DNA of 58,330 nucleotides from SZUA-584 sp041656035 (GTDB lineage: Bacteria; Bacillota; Clostridia; Christensenellales; SZUA-584), in assembly GCA_964586785.1 (NCBI GenBank), contig CAZPHS010000011.1:1-58330 (forward strand), given 5' to 3'. The notes below the pieces were generated by a model, which was not told the origin of the DNA, did no database searches, and saw only the letters and a program-made list of their open reading frames with translations. The position numbers and the translations under genes were made by a program. This document shows, piece by piece, positions 25,498 through 34,314 of the stretch; position 1 is the first letter of the stretch, and the number at the start of each line of letters is the position of its first letter.

Positions 25498-26415
25498 ATG
25501 CGGTTTATAAAGAACGCTAAATACACCTCTTTGTTTATGCTTTTGATTGTTATTATCGCGGTTATTATAGGTTTATTCAGCAACGGTTTAAACCTCGGCA
25601 TCGATTTTACGGGCGGCAGCATATTTACCGTTGAGATGAACAAGGAATATGATATTGACGACGTCAATGCCGCGCTTGAAGCCAATGGTATTAATCCCGC
25701 GACGGTGCAAATTGTGCGTTCCGAGGGCACAAAGGCGGATATTCGTATGCAGGAGCTTCCGGAAGGCGCGGATGGCGCGGCTTTGCGTGAGGCTGTGGTT
25801 AATACGCTAGAAGAAAAATACCCCGGGGTGAAAAGCGGTGATATAGAGAGCGTCGGGGGCGCGACTACAAAAGATATTATCGCTAACGCTTTTTTATCTG
25901 TAATAGCCGCCTCGGCTATGATGCTTATATACATTTGGATACGGTTTGAGCTTCTCTCGGGCATTGCGGCCGTTGCGGCGCTGCTCCACGACGTGCTTAT
26001 TATGACAGCCGCCGTATGCATACTGCGTATTCAGATAAACAGCTCTTACATTGCGGCGTGTCTTACTATTGTCGGTTATTCGATAAACGACACAATAGTC
26101 ATTTTCGACAGGATAAGAGAAAACAACAAAAAACTCGCATCCGCCATGTCTCGAGAGGATATCGCTGATTTGAGCATACGCGAGACGTTGTCAAGGACCA
26201 TAAACACCTCTTTGACGACTATAATAATGGTTGTCGCTATATATATATTCGGCGTGTCGTCCATAAAAGAATTCGCGCTTCCTATTATTATAGGGCTTGT
26301 GGCGGGCACGTACTCATCGATTTACATCGCGCCGGCCATATGGATTAAGCTTCTTAACCGCAAGCAAAGTAGTAAATCGGGTTCGCGCCAAAAGAAAGCG
26401 TCGAACAGGGCATAG
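25498..26415 (+). CDS. secF: Protein translocase subunit SecF
   Basis: 305-residue SecF with six membrane segments. The N-terminus has LNLGIDFTGGSIFTVEM (about 32-48). The RND signature VGYSINDTIVIFDRIREN lies at about 193-210. The P1 domain is short. AAAGGAGG (25482-25489) lies within the end of secD, so the ATG at 25498 is preferred over the upstream in-frame ATG at 25477, which overlaps secD. secD and secF are kept as separate genes, whereas B. subtilis fuses them. The operon ends at a long hairpin. Confidence 0.96.
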   Translation: MRFIKNAKYTSLFMLLIVIIAVIIGLFSNGLNLGIDFTGGSIFTVEMNKEYDIDDVNAALEANGINPATVQIVRSEGTKADIRMQELPEGADGAALREAVVNTLEEKYPGVKSGDIESVGGATTKDIIANAFLSVIAASAMMLIYIWIRFELLSGIAAVAALLHDVLIMTAAVCILRIQINSSYIAACLTIVGYSINDTIVIFDRIRENNKKLASAMSREDIADLSIRETLSRTINTSLTTIIMVVAIYIFGVSSIKEFALPIIIGLVAGTYSSIYIAPAIWIKLLNRKQSSKSGSRQKKASNRA

Positions 26416-26432
26416 GCAAAAACAGCTTTTAT

Positions 26433-26464
26433 ATAAAGCCTTTCCCGGAAGGGAGAGGCTTTAT
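26433..26464 (+). terminator. Terminator of secD-secF
   Basis: Arms 26433-26446 and 26451-26464 form 14 pairs, with one T-G wobble, around a GGAA loop. The T-rich stretch is part of the right arm (CTTTAT) rather than a long tail. Confidence 0.75.
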
Positions 26465-26492
26465 TTCACGGCACACGAAAGGAGCGATTTAA

Positions 26493-28841
26493 GTGCTAAA
26501 CTTAACTTTGCGTACCGGTCGGTCGGGCGTTGACGCCAAGCGGGCGGCGGTTTTAGAGGCGGCCGCAGGGATTTGCGCTCCCGCGGCGGCTTTGCTTGCC
26601 GCCAGGGGTATGGATACGCCGGACAAAGCAAAGAGGTTTTTGTATCCCGGACCGGAACAGTTTAACGATCCCATGCTGCTTCCGGATATCGCGCAGTCGA
26701 TAGAACGTATAAGGTTTGCCGTTAACGCGCGCGAAAAAATAATGGTATACTGTGATTACGACGCCGACGGCATAACGGGAGGATGCGCGCTGTATCTTTT
26801 TCTCAAGCGCTTGGGGGCGGATGTCCGTATTTTAACGCCCAACAGGCATAAGGAGGGCTATGGGCTAAACGAGCGGGCGGTGACGCAGATGGCGCAGTTG
26901 GGCGTCTCTTTGGTTATCACCGTTGACTGCGGAATAACAAACAACGAAGAAATTAAACTGGCGGGCGGCCTTGGAATAGATACTATAATAACCGACCATC
27001 ACGAGTGTCCGGACACGCTTCCATCAACTCCGTATATAATAAACGCCAAGAGGGAAGACAGCCTATACCCCGATAAAAACCTTGCGGGATGCGGCGTGGT
27101 GTTTAAGCTTATCAGCGCCTTATCTTCTTTAGCCGAAGCAATGCGTTATATAGATTTAATAGCCGTAGGCACAATTACGGATATAGTGCCGCTTATAGGC
27201 GAGAACAGGGTTATAGCGCATATGGGGCTGCAAAGGCTTAACAAAAACCCCTCGGCGGGCATTGCCGCGCTGGCGAAACAAGCGGGCATAGAAATAGGCG
27301 GTATAAATTCTTATTACGTAAGCTTCGGTTTGGGGCCGCGTATAAACGCCGCCGGTCGCATGGACACCGCGCAGCTTGCGATTGATTTGCTTAAAGCGGA
27401 AGAGCCGGACGCGTCGCTCGCGGAAAAAGCGGAAAAGCTTTGCGCGCTTAACAACCAAAGAAAAAAAGAAGTCGAGGAAATACTGCTTGAAGCGCAGCAG
27501 GCGATAGAAAAAAACCGGTATTACGGCGAGCCCGTTATTATGCTGGCGTCTCCCGACTGGAACGCGGGCGTTTTGGGTATAGCGGCGGCAAAAATCGCCG
27601 AAAAGTACGTGCGGCCCTGCGTACTGTTTGGCGGGCGACCTTTGCTTGCCGGCTCCGCCCGAAGCATTGACGGCATCAATATTTATACGGCTCTCGCGGC
27701 TTTTGGCGACAGGTACGAAAAGTTCGGAGGGCATGAGCAGGCGGCGGGGCTCACGATAAAGCCGGATACGCTTGATTCGCTGCGGCGTGACGTATGCGAA
27801 TACATTCGTGACCGGTATGATGAGAGCGTATTTGTTAAAACGCACGTTTGCGATTTGGTTTTATCGCCGAAAGATATAACGCGCAAGCTTGCGGAAGATT
27901 TGCAAAGGCTCGAGCCGTTCGGGGCAGGAAACGAAAAGCCGGTTATCGCGCTTAAGGACGCCTTGCTCGCGGAGCCGCGTTTTGTGGGGAAAAATGACGC
28001 GCTGCATTTGAAGTTCAGTATAAAACAACGTAACGATTCGTGCGACGCGATTTCGTTTTATTATAAAGAGACGCACGCGCTTTTGCCGGAACGCGCCGAC
28101 TTTTTATGTGAGGCGGACATCGATTCTTTTTCCGGCAAGCCGCGGCTTATAACGCGCGATATAGGCTTTATATACAGCGGGCAGCTGGCCGAAAGCTTTA
28201 AGTCGGTTTATTATACGAGCCTTAATGAAGGGCTGCTTAATGAAGCATCGCAGTTTGCGGCCGGAGCGCCCCGCGAATTGACGGCGGAGCAAATTAACCT
28301 TTGCGTAAGCGAGGCGCTTTCTCAAAGCCGTTTCGGGCTGTGCATATCCGTGCGCACAGAGCCCGCGCTTTGCTTTTTGCTAAAGCTACCCGCCGTGGAA
28401 AAGGCGCTTTCGGAAGGCGGGCTTATACTGTGGGACGAGAAGTCTTTCAGCCCTAAAAATTGCATTGCCTGCGGCGAGGCTTTTGGGCACGCGCGCGTTC
28501 TGCGGCTGGGCGCGGACGAATCTTCTTTGTGGTGCAAAGAATTGCGTGAGGCATACAAAAGCCATGCCGGAAAATATTATGCGCCGCGCGAGGAGCTGCT
28601 GGACGCGTACGCCAAGCTTGGCAGGACGCTTGATAACAGGCCTGTTACGGTATCCCGCGCCGCAAAAAGGCTTGGCATAGGCGAAGAAAAAGCCGTATTC
28701 GCGCTGCGGGTTTTTGCCGAGCTTGAGTTGCTCGTTACCGATAATAATGGTAGAATACTGACATTAAACAACAAAGCGCCGCGAAAGAATATTATGCAAA
28801 GCGCCTGCTACAGGGGGTTTGAGGTTTTAATTAATGGATGA
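26493..28841 (+). CDS. recJ: Single-stranded-DNA-specific exonuclease RecJ
   Basis: 782-residue DHH-family 5'-3' exonuclease for recombination and mismatch or base-excision repair. DHH motifs are VYCDYDADGITGGCALYLF (about residues 85-103), VITVDCGITNNEE and TIITDHHECP (about 166-175). DHHA1 contains FGGHEQAAGL, and an OB-fold domain follows (about 450-560). The last about 200 residues form an extra C-terminal domain seen in Firmicutes RecJ, ending with a winged-helix-like part (VSRAAKRLGIGEEKAVFALRVF). GTG start with AAAGGAG upstream. It overlaps relA by 8 nt. Confidence 0.94.
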   Translation: MLNLTLRTGRSGVDAKRAAVLEAAAGICAPAAALLAARGMDTPDKAKRFLYPGPEQFNDPMLLPDIAQSIERIRFAVNAREKIMVYCDYDADGITGGCALYLFLKRLGADVRILTPNRHKEGYGLNERAVTQMAQLGVSLVITVDCGITNNEEIKLAGGLGIDTIITDHHECPDTLPSTPYIINAKREDSLYPDKNLAGCGVVFKLISALSSLAEAMRYIDLIAVGTITDIVPLIGENRVIAHMGLQRLNKNPSAGIAALAKQAGIEIGGINSYYVSFGLGPRINAAGRMDTAQLAIDLLKAEEPDASLAEKAEKLCALNNQRKKEVEEILLEAQQAIEKNRYYGEPVIMLASPDWNAGVLGIAAAKIAEKYVRPCVLFGGRPLLAGSARSIDGINIYTALAAFGDRYEKFGGHEQAAGLTIKPDTLDSLRRDVCEYIRDRYDESVFVKTHVCDLVLSPKDITRKLAEDLQRLEPFGAGNEKPVIALKDALLAEPRFVGKNDALHLKFSIKQRNDSCDAISFYYKETHALLPERADFLCEADIDSFSGKPRLITRDIGFIYSGQLAESFKSVYYTSLNEGLLNEASQFAAGAPRELTAEQINLCVSEALSQSRFGLCISVRTEPALCFLLKLPAVEKALSEGGLILWDEKSFSPKNCIACGEAFGHARVLRLGADESSLWCKELREAYKSHAGKYYAPREELLDAYAKLGRTLDNRPVTVSRAAKRLGIGEEKAVFALRVFAELELLVTDNNGRILTLNNKAPRKNIMQSACYRGFEVLING

Positions 28842-30993
28842 TATTACGCGCAGCACTCAAACGCTTGCCGAAAAAGTTAATCATATATATGGCGCAGAGG
28901 ACCGCGCTTTCTTTCAAAAGGCCTACGAGTTCGCCAAAAAAGCGCACGAAGGACAGACGCGTCTTTCGGGCGACCCTTTTTTGATGCACCCGTGCGAGGT
29001 CGCGGGGATACTTGTCGATTTGGGACTTGATATAACAACGGTGGTCGCCGGTCTTTTCCACGATATAGTTGAAGATACCGGTGTTACCGGAAAGCAGATA
29101 GGAGAGCAGTTCGGCCATGAAATAGAGCAAATAGTGGACGGGGTAACCAAGGTAGGAAAGGTTAGTTTTTCGTCAAAAGAAGAACACCAGGCGGAGAATC
29201 TCCGCAAAATGTTTCTTGCCATGGCAAGCGATATACGCGTTATTCTTGTTAAGCTGTCGGACCGGCTGCACAATATGCGGACGCTGCGCTACCAAAGCGA
29301 CGAGAAGCGAATAGAAAAGGCAAAGGAAACTCTTGAGATTTACGCGCCGCTCGCGCACCGCCTCGGCATAAACGCTATAAAGTGGGAGCTTGAGGATTTA
29401 GCGCTGAAATTTTTGGATGAAAAATCGTATTTTGAGATTGCGGAAAGGCTGACGGAAACACGCGCGCAAAGAAGCGAATATATAAACGATGTTATCGAAG
29501 AGATAAAAAAGCATTTAAAAAAGATACGCGTCGACGCCGAGATAGAAGGGCGCCCCAAACATATTTACAGCATATACAATAAGATACACAAAAAAAACAA
29601 GGCGTTTGAAGAGGTGTACGATTTAATTGCCGTGCGGATAATCGTTGGCAGCGTAAGAGACTGCTACGCCGTGCTGGGGACGGTTCACACGGTATGGAAG
29701 CCTATACCGGGGCGGTTTAAGGATTATATAGCGGTTCCCAAGCAAAACATGTATCAGTCTATACACACAACGGTTTTGGGGCGGGACGGCAGACCTTTTG
29801 AGGTGCAGATTCGCACCCGTGAAATGCATTCCACGGCGGAATACGGTATCGCGGCGCATTGGCATTATAAAGAAGGCTCGGGGCGCAGCGCCATAGACGA
29901 AAAGCTCGCGTGGTTAAGAGAGCTTTTAGAATGGCAGACCGACACCAAGGATTCCAGAGAGTTTATGGAATCGTTAAAGGGCGATTTCTTTTCCGATAAA
30001 GTATATGTTTTTACGCCCAAAGGCGATGTAAAAGAATTTACGCTTGGCGCTACGCCGCTTGATTTCGCTTACGGCATACACAGCGAAATTGGCAACAGGT
30101 GTATAGGCACCCGGGTTAACGGCAAAATAGTTCCGCTTACATACGAACTTAAATCCGGCGATATTGTTGAGATATTAACTTCCGCCTCGTCTAAAGGCCC
30201 GTCGAGGGATTGGCTGAATATAGTAAAAACATCGCAGGCGAAAAACAGGATAAGAAACTGGATACGTAAAGAGTATAAAGAAGAGAACATTATAAAAGGC
30301 CGCGAGATGCTTGAAAAGGAAGCGAAACGGCGGGGGTTTGAACTTAAGGCGCTGTTCCGTCCCGAATGGCTTAAAGAGCTATATAAAAAGTTTACGCTGC
30401 AGACGCCCGAGGATATGTACGCGGCGGTAGGCTACGGCGGCATAACCACATCGCAGATACTGCACAGGCTTATAGAAGAATATCGCAAGATTCATCAGCC
30501 GGAGGGTGAAAAGCAGACGTATCCGACAAGGAGAAAGACGGGCGAGACAAGCGGCGTTACCGTTATGGGATATGACGATATGGTTGTGCGGCTGGCAAAA
30601 TGCTGCAATCCCGTACCCGGGGATAAAATACTCGGCTACGTAACCCGGGGGCGGGGCGTTTCCGTGCATCGCAGCGATTGTTCTAATATTACGACCGCGG
30701 ATTTTGAATCGGGCAGGATGATAGAGGTTAAATGGTCGTTTGATACGGGTTCAAGCTATAACGTAGAGGTTCAGGTAACCGCGGAGGACCGCTCGGGACT
30801 GATTGCCGAGGTTTCCAGCAAGCTTTTTAATATGGGAGTTTCAATCACGTCGGTAAACGCCCGCATGGGAAAGGGCAGCACGGCGTTTATGGTGTTCGGG
30901 TTTGAGATTACGCGGACGGCACAGCTTGAGCAGGTGATAAACGGTCTTAAATCCATCGAGGGCGTGCGGGAAGTGTTCCGCATAAACAAGTGA
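28834..30993 (+). CDS. relA: Bifunctional (p)ppGpp synthetase/hydrolase Rel
   Basis: 719-residue long RelA/SpoT homologue controlling the stringent response. Domain order: HD hydrolase (HDIVEDTGVTG about 70-80, KLSDRLHNMRTL), synthetase (YDLIAVRIIV, YIAVPKQNMYQSIHTTVLG about 300-318), TGS (VFTPKGDVKEFTLGATPLDFAYGIHSEIG about 391-419), a conserved Cys-containing region (RLAKCCNPVPGDKILGYVTRGRGVSVHR) and a C-terminal ACT domain (about 645-717). The hydrolase HDxxED motif is intact, so it should both make and break (p)ppGpp. It begins inside the end of recJ, and dtd follows, as in many Firmicutes. Confidence 0.97.
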   Translation: MDDITRSTQTLAEKVNHIYGAEDRAFFQKAYEFAKKAHEGQTRLSGDPFLMHPCEVAGILVDLGLDITTVVAGLFHDIVEDTGVTGKQIGEQFGHEIEQIVDGVTKVGKVSFSSKEEHQAENLRKMFLAMASDIRVILVKLSDRLHNMRTLRYQSDEKRIEKAKETLEIYAPLAHRLGINAIKWELEDLALKFLDEKSYFEIAERLTETRAQRSEYINDVIEEIKKHLKKIRVDAEIEGRPKHIYSIYNKIHKKNKAFEEVYDLIAVRIIVGSVRDCYAVLGTVHTVWKPIPGRFKDYIAVPKQNMYQSIHTTVLGRDGRPFEVQIRTREMHSTAEYGIAAHWHYKEGSGRSAIDEKLAWLRELLEWQTDTKDSREFMESLKGDFFSDKVYVFTPKGDVKEFTLGATPLDFAYGIHSEIGNRCIGTRVNGKIVPLTYELKSGDIVEILTSASSKGPSRDWLNIVKTSQAKNRIRNWIRKEYKEENIIKGREMLEKEAKRRGFELKALFRPEWLKELYKKFTLQTPEDMYAAVGYGGITTSQILHRLIEEYRKIHQPEGEKQTYPTRRKTGETSGVTVMGYDDMVVRLAKCCNPVPGDKILGYVTRGRGVSVHRSDCSNITTADFESGRMIEVKWSFDTGSSYNVEVQVTAEDRSGLIAEVSSKLFNMGVSITSVNARMGKGSTAFMVFGFEITRTAQLEQVINGLKSIEGVREVFRINK

Positions 30994-30995
30994 TT

Positions 30996-31442
30996 ATGAT
31001 AGCCGTTATAGAGCGTGTTTTGGACGCGCGCGTAAAAGCGGACGGCAGCATAACGGGCGGCATAGGTAAAGGGCTGCTTGTGCTCCTCGGGGTCGAAAAC
31101 GGGGATTCCGGTGAAGATGTTGATTATATTGTGCGCAAAACGGCGGCGCTGCGCATTTTCCCTCATAACGGGAAGATGGATAAAAGCGTTATGGACATAG
31201 GCGGTCAGCTGCTTGTGGTGTCCCAGTTTACACTGCTTGGAGACGCGCGGCGCGGAACGAGGCCGGATTTTGGACGGGCGGCCCTGGCGCGAAGCGCGCG
31301 GCAGATGTACGAAGAATGCATAAAGAAGTTTCGGGCGCTGGGGATTGTCACTCAGTCGGGGGAATTCGGCGCGCATATGATTGTCGAATCCCGCGGAGAC
31401 GGTCCTGTCACAATACTGCTTAACTCGCGCCGCGGTTTTTAG
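30996..31442 (+). CDS. dtd: D-aminoacyl-tRNA deacylase
   Basis: 148-residue DTD, which hydrolyses D-aminoacyl-tRNAs (and Gly-tRNA-Ala) as a chiral proofreader. The start MIAVIERVLDARVKADG is typical, with the catalytic-site motif SQFTLLGDARRGTRPDF (about residues 73-89) and the cross-subunit Gly-cisPro motif in GEFGAHMIVESRGDGPVTILL (about 121-141). The ATG at 30996 is preferred; a GTG at 30990 overlaps the relA stop. The relA-dtd-MBL hydrolase-hemZ order is common in Clostridia. Confidence 0.95.
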   Translation: MIAVIERVLDARVKADGSITGGIGKGLLVLLGVENGDSGEDVDYIVRKTAALRIFPHNGKMDKSVMDIGGQLLVVSQFTLLGDARRGTRPDFGRAALARSARQMYEECIKKFRALGIVTQSGEFGAHMIVESRGDGPVTILLNSRRGF

Positions 31443-31454
31443 GGGAGAGGAAAA

Positions 31455-32078
31455 ATGCGCGTTATACAGATGGCGGTAGGTCCTATAATGGCCAACGCAT
31501 ACATAGTGTTTGAGAATATAAATGAAGCCTTTATTATTGATCCGGGCGCGGACGCCTATAAGATAATAAAAACTCTCGAGAAAGAGAAAATAGGCGCGGT
31601 GACTCATATATTGTTGACCCACGGTCATTTTGACCATATAGGGGCGGTTGCGGACATAAAAGAAAAAACCGGCGCCAAAGTGTGTATACATTCGCGTGAT
31701 AAATCTATGCTTGAAAGCGATAGAGACAACCTCGCGCTGATAGCGGGCGCAAGTATAAAAAAAATAAACGCGGATGTGATTTTTCAAGGCGGGGAGACCG
31801 TAAACGCGGCGGGGATAGACGTTTCGGTGGTACATACCCCCGGGCATTCGGGAGGAAGCGTTTGCTACGCGGCCGGAGAAAACCTGTTTACCGGCGATAC
31901 GCTTTTTTGCGGAAGCGTAGGACGCACCGATTTTCCGGGCGGCAGCGAAAGCGAATATCGTAAAACTTTGCGGATTACGCTGCCGGGTCTTGGGCGTGAT
32001 TATAAAGTATATCCGGGGCACGGCGGGGGCACCACTCTTTATACCGAATTCGCCGACAACCCGTATCTGGTTTTATGA
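31455..32078 (+). CDS. MBL-fold metallo-hydrolase (glyoxalase II-like)
   Basis: 207-residue metallo-beta-lactamase-fold hydrolase. The zinc motif LTHGHFDHIGAV (about residues 54-65), the second His in HTPGHSGGSVCY (about 131-142), the Asp in FTGDTLFCGSVGR (about 150-162) and the last His in YPGHGGGTTL (about 189-198) are all in place. It resembles the short YcbL/glyoxalase II-like group that acts on hydroxyacyl-thioesters, but the substrate cannot be read. The GGGGAGAGG ribosome site is strong. The stop overlaps the hemZ start by 3 nt. Confidence 0.9.
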   Translation: MRVIQMAVGPIMANAYIVFENINEAFIIDPGADAYKIIKTLEKEKIGAVTHILLTHGHFDHIGAVADIKEKTGAKVCIHSRDKSMLESDRDNLALIAGASIKKINADVIFQGGETVNAAGIDVSVVHTPGHSGGSVCYAAGENLFTGDTLFCGSVGRTDFPGGSESEYRKTLRITLPGLGRDYKVYPGHGGGTTLYTEFADNPYLVL

Positions 32079-33526
32079 CGGCGTTAAAAACGGACAAACC
32101 TGAATTTTTTAGCGACATATGCGAGGTAATAAGGCTTTTTGTTAATGTGCGCCGCATAGAGCGAACCGAAGATATTGCAACCGAAGGGTATGCCGTATTG
32201 CATACGCAGACGGAAAAAGACGCGGTTATAAAAAGCGACGTTATTTTTTACGCTAACGGAGCCGAAGCTTCGCGGCACACATATTCGTGCGACATGCCTT
32301 CCGGAGCGCTTGAGTATAAGCGCGCGGCAAAACGCGCGGCTAAAATAAGCGTTTACAGGGCGCTGCTCTCGCACTTCGGCTCGCCTCCCCCGTGGGGCTC
32401 TTTAACCGGTATACGCCCTACAAAGCTTTTAAGGGACAGCGAGGCGCTTTTGGGGTCAAGCGGCGCGAAAGCGCTTTTTCTTGACGAGTTTGACGTTTCG
32501 CCCGAAAAGTACGAATTGGCAAAAAGCATTGTTGACGCGCAGGCGGGGTTAAAACCGCCCGAAAACGCGCTTGATATTTATATAGGCATACCTTTTTGCA
32601 CAACGCGCTGCGCGTATTGTTCTTTCGCTTCATATCCGCTTGAAGCGTTCGAAAACGCGGCTCGCAAATATGTGGGCGCGCTTTTGTATGAGCTTGACGC
32701 GGCAAAGGATATAATCGGAAGCTATCATATAAGGGCGCTTTATATAGGCGGCGGCACCCCGACGGCTCTTGATGTAAAGCTGCTCGGGAAAGTGCTGGAA
32801 AAAGCCTGTGAACTGACGGGAGGGGCGCAAGAGATAACGGTTGAGGCCGGCCGTCCCGATACCATCGACGAGGAGAAGCTGACGCTTATAAAGCGTTACG
32901 GGGCGGGCAGAATAAGCGTAAACGCCCAGACTTTATGTGACGACACATTGCGGCGCATAGGGCGGCGTCATACGGCTTTGCAGTTTTATAAGGCGTACGG
33001 GCTTGCGCGAAGCGCGGGGTTTGATTCCGTTAATGTCGATTTGATAGCCGGACTTCCGGGCGAAACAAACGAGTTTTGCGATTCGCTTTCAAAAGTCATC
33101 GAATTGTCTCCCGAAAACATAACGGTGCACACTCTTGCGATAAAGCGTTCGTCCGCTTTCGCGGCGGCAAATTTAAGCCTGCTGCCCGCCGATTTGCACA
33201 TGAGCGCCGCGCTTGAAAAATCGCGGGAGATGCTTGGAGCCGCGGGCTATCTGCCTTATTATATGTACCGCCAAAAGTATATGAAAGGCAGCCATGAAAA
33301 CACCGGTTATGCCAAAAGCGGCAAGGAGTGCCTTTATAACATAGACAACATGGAAGAGCTGTGCGGCGTTTTGGCTTTTGGCGCCGGCGCGATTTCCAAA
33401 CGGCTGTTTGCCGGCGGGCAAAGAATAGAACGCGCCGCCAATGTAAAGGAGCTAAAAGAATACATACAGCGATGCGCGAAGATGGCGGAGGCTAAACGGG
33501 CGCTGTTTGCGCAGCCCGACTTATGA
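32075..33526 (+). CDS. hemZ: Coproporphyrinogen dehydrogenase HemZ (radical SAM)
   Basis: 483-residue HemZ-type radical SAM protein, related to oxygen-independent coproporphyrinogen III dehydrogenase. An N-terminal domain of about 160 residues (with PPPWGSLTGIRPTKLL, about 109-124) precedes the radical SAM core IGIPFCTTRCAYCSFASYP (about 169-187, CxxxCxxC). The family motifs YIGGGTPTALD and ISVNAQTLCDDTLRRIGR follow, as does PYYMYRQKYMKGSHENTGYAK near residue 395. HemZ proteins occur in the dtd-MBL neighbourhood of Clostridia even without a heme pathway, so a true role in heme synthesis is not certain. Confidence 0.92.
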   Translation: MTALKTDKPEFFSDICEVIRLFVNVRRIERTEDIATEGYAVLHTQTEKDAVIKSDVIFYANGAEASRHTYSCDMPSGALEYKRAAKRAAKISVYRALLSHFGSPPPWGSLTGIRPTKLLRDSEALLGSSGAKALFLDEFDVSPEKYELAKSIVDAQAGLKPPENALDIYIGIPFCTTRCAYCSFASYPLEAFENAARKYVGALLYELDAAKDIIGSYHIRALYIGGGTPTALDVKLLGKVLEKACELTGGAQEITVEAGRPDTIDEEKLTLIKRYGAGRISVNAQTLCDDTLRRIGRRHTALQFYKAYGLARSAGFDSVNVDLIAGLPGETNEFCDSLSKVIELSPENITVHTLAIKRSSAFAAANLSLLPADLHMSAALEKSREMLGAAGYLPYYMYRQKYMKGSHENTGYAKSGKECLYNIDNMEELCGVLAFGAGAISKRLFAGGQRIERAANVKELKEYIQRCAKMAEAKRALFAQPDL

Positions 33527-33534
33527 AAAAGAAG

Positions 33535-33563
33535 TTGACATAAAGCCGAGCTTAAAATATAAT
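33535..33563 (+). promoter_or_regulatory. Consensus sigma-A promoter of yceD-rpmF
   Basis: TTGACA (33535-33540) and TATAAT (33558-33563), both perfect, with an optimal 17-nt spacer. The spacer contains AGCCGAG, also found in the spacer of the rpsU promoter at 49367-49395. Confidence 0.88.
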
Positions 33564-33603
33564 CTTAGCCGTTGACAAAAAGCTGTTGGTGACGGGTATT
33601 ATT

Positions 33604-34044
33604 ATGAAAATAAATATTGCGGAGGCTGTCCGCTGCGAAGGCGAATCGTTTTCGGCGGATGTAAGCGGTTCGTTTGACGGAATAGATTTTTTAGGCGAAA
33701 GCTACAAATTTCCCGCCGGAGCGAAGGTTGGCGCAAACTGGCGCTTTGACGGACAGGGCGTTATAGTATCGGGAGATTTTTCGGCGGATATCGCGGTAAG
33801 ATGCGCGCGCTGCCTTGAAGAGTTTGTATACAGGCTTGATTTTAATTTCGTCGAATATTATAAAAAGCAGCCCGAAGAGGGCGTTTACGCGTACGGCGGG
33901 GAATCAATCGATTTGTCGCAGATGCTTGAGGATAACGTAGTAATAAATCTGCCTACGAGGTTTATTTGCAGGGAAGAATGCAAAGGGCTTTGCGGCCGCT
34001 GCGGTGCAAATCTGAACGAGAATGAATGCGGCTGCAAGCTTTAG
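33604..34044 (+). CDS. YceD/DUF177 family protein
   Basis: 146-residue DUF177 (YceD) protein, nearly always found before rpmF and linked in other bacteria to 23S rRNA processing and large-subunit assembly. The core CARCLEEFVYRLDFNFVEYY (about residues 63-82) and the C-terminal Cys motif CKGLCGRCGANLNENECGCKL (about 126-146) are typical and suggest metal binding. The ATG at 33604 has only a weak ribosome site; an upstream in-frame TTG at 33586 is possible. It is driven by the consensus promoter at 33535-33563. Confidence 0.9.
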   Translation: MKINIAEAVRCEGESFSADVSGSFDGIDFLGESYKFPAGAKVGANWRFDGQGVIVSGDFSADIAVRCARCLEEFVYRLDFNFVEYYKKQPEEGVYAYGGESIDLSQMLEDNVVINLPTRFICREECKGLCGRCGANLNENECGCKL

Positions 34045-34086
34045 TTTACAGATACAGTATTTAACGACAATGGGAGGTGTGTATAG

Positions 34087-34284
34087 ATGGCGGTTCCAAA
34101 AAGAAAAACGTCAAAACAGCGCAGGAATACAAGGCGTTCGGCCACGTATAAGCTTTCGGCGCCCGGTATGGCCGAGTGCCCGCAGTGCCACGCGCAAAAG
34201 CTGCTGCACAGGCTTTGCCCTGCTTGCGGCTATTACAACGGCAGAAAAGTGGTAGAGACAGAAAAACAAAAGAAAGAAAGTTAG
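34087..34284 (+). CDS. rpmF: 50S ribosomal protein L32
   Basis: 65-residue L32 of the large ribosomal subunit. It begins MAVPKRKTSKQRRNTRRS and carries a zinc ribbon with two CxxC pairs (CPQCHAQ and CPACGYY), so it is the zinc-binding form; zinc-free paralogues exist in other Firmicutes. GGGAGG lies upstream of the ATG. It follows yceD in the expected order. In most Firmicutes fapR or plsX would come next, but here an unrelated secreted protein intervenes. Confidence 0.97.
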   Translation: MAVPKRKTSKQRRNTRRSATYKLSAPGMAECPQCHAQKLLHRLCPACGYYNGRKVVETEKQKKES

Positions 34285-34314
34285 AGGGGACACCGTTGTC
34301 TTATATTTAAGCAA

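Noticed and set aside
30771..32021. 416-codon open frame on the minus strand
   Set aside because: It lies fully opposite relA, dtd and the MBL hydrolase gene, which have clear family motifs. Its translation is Arg/His/Tyr-rich with no domain, as expected for a shadow frame.
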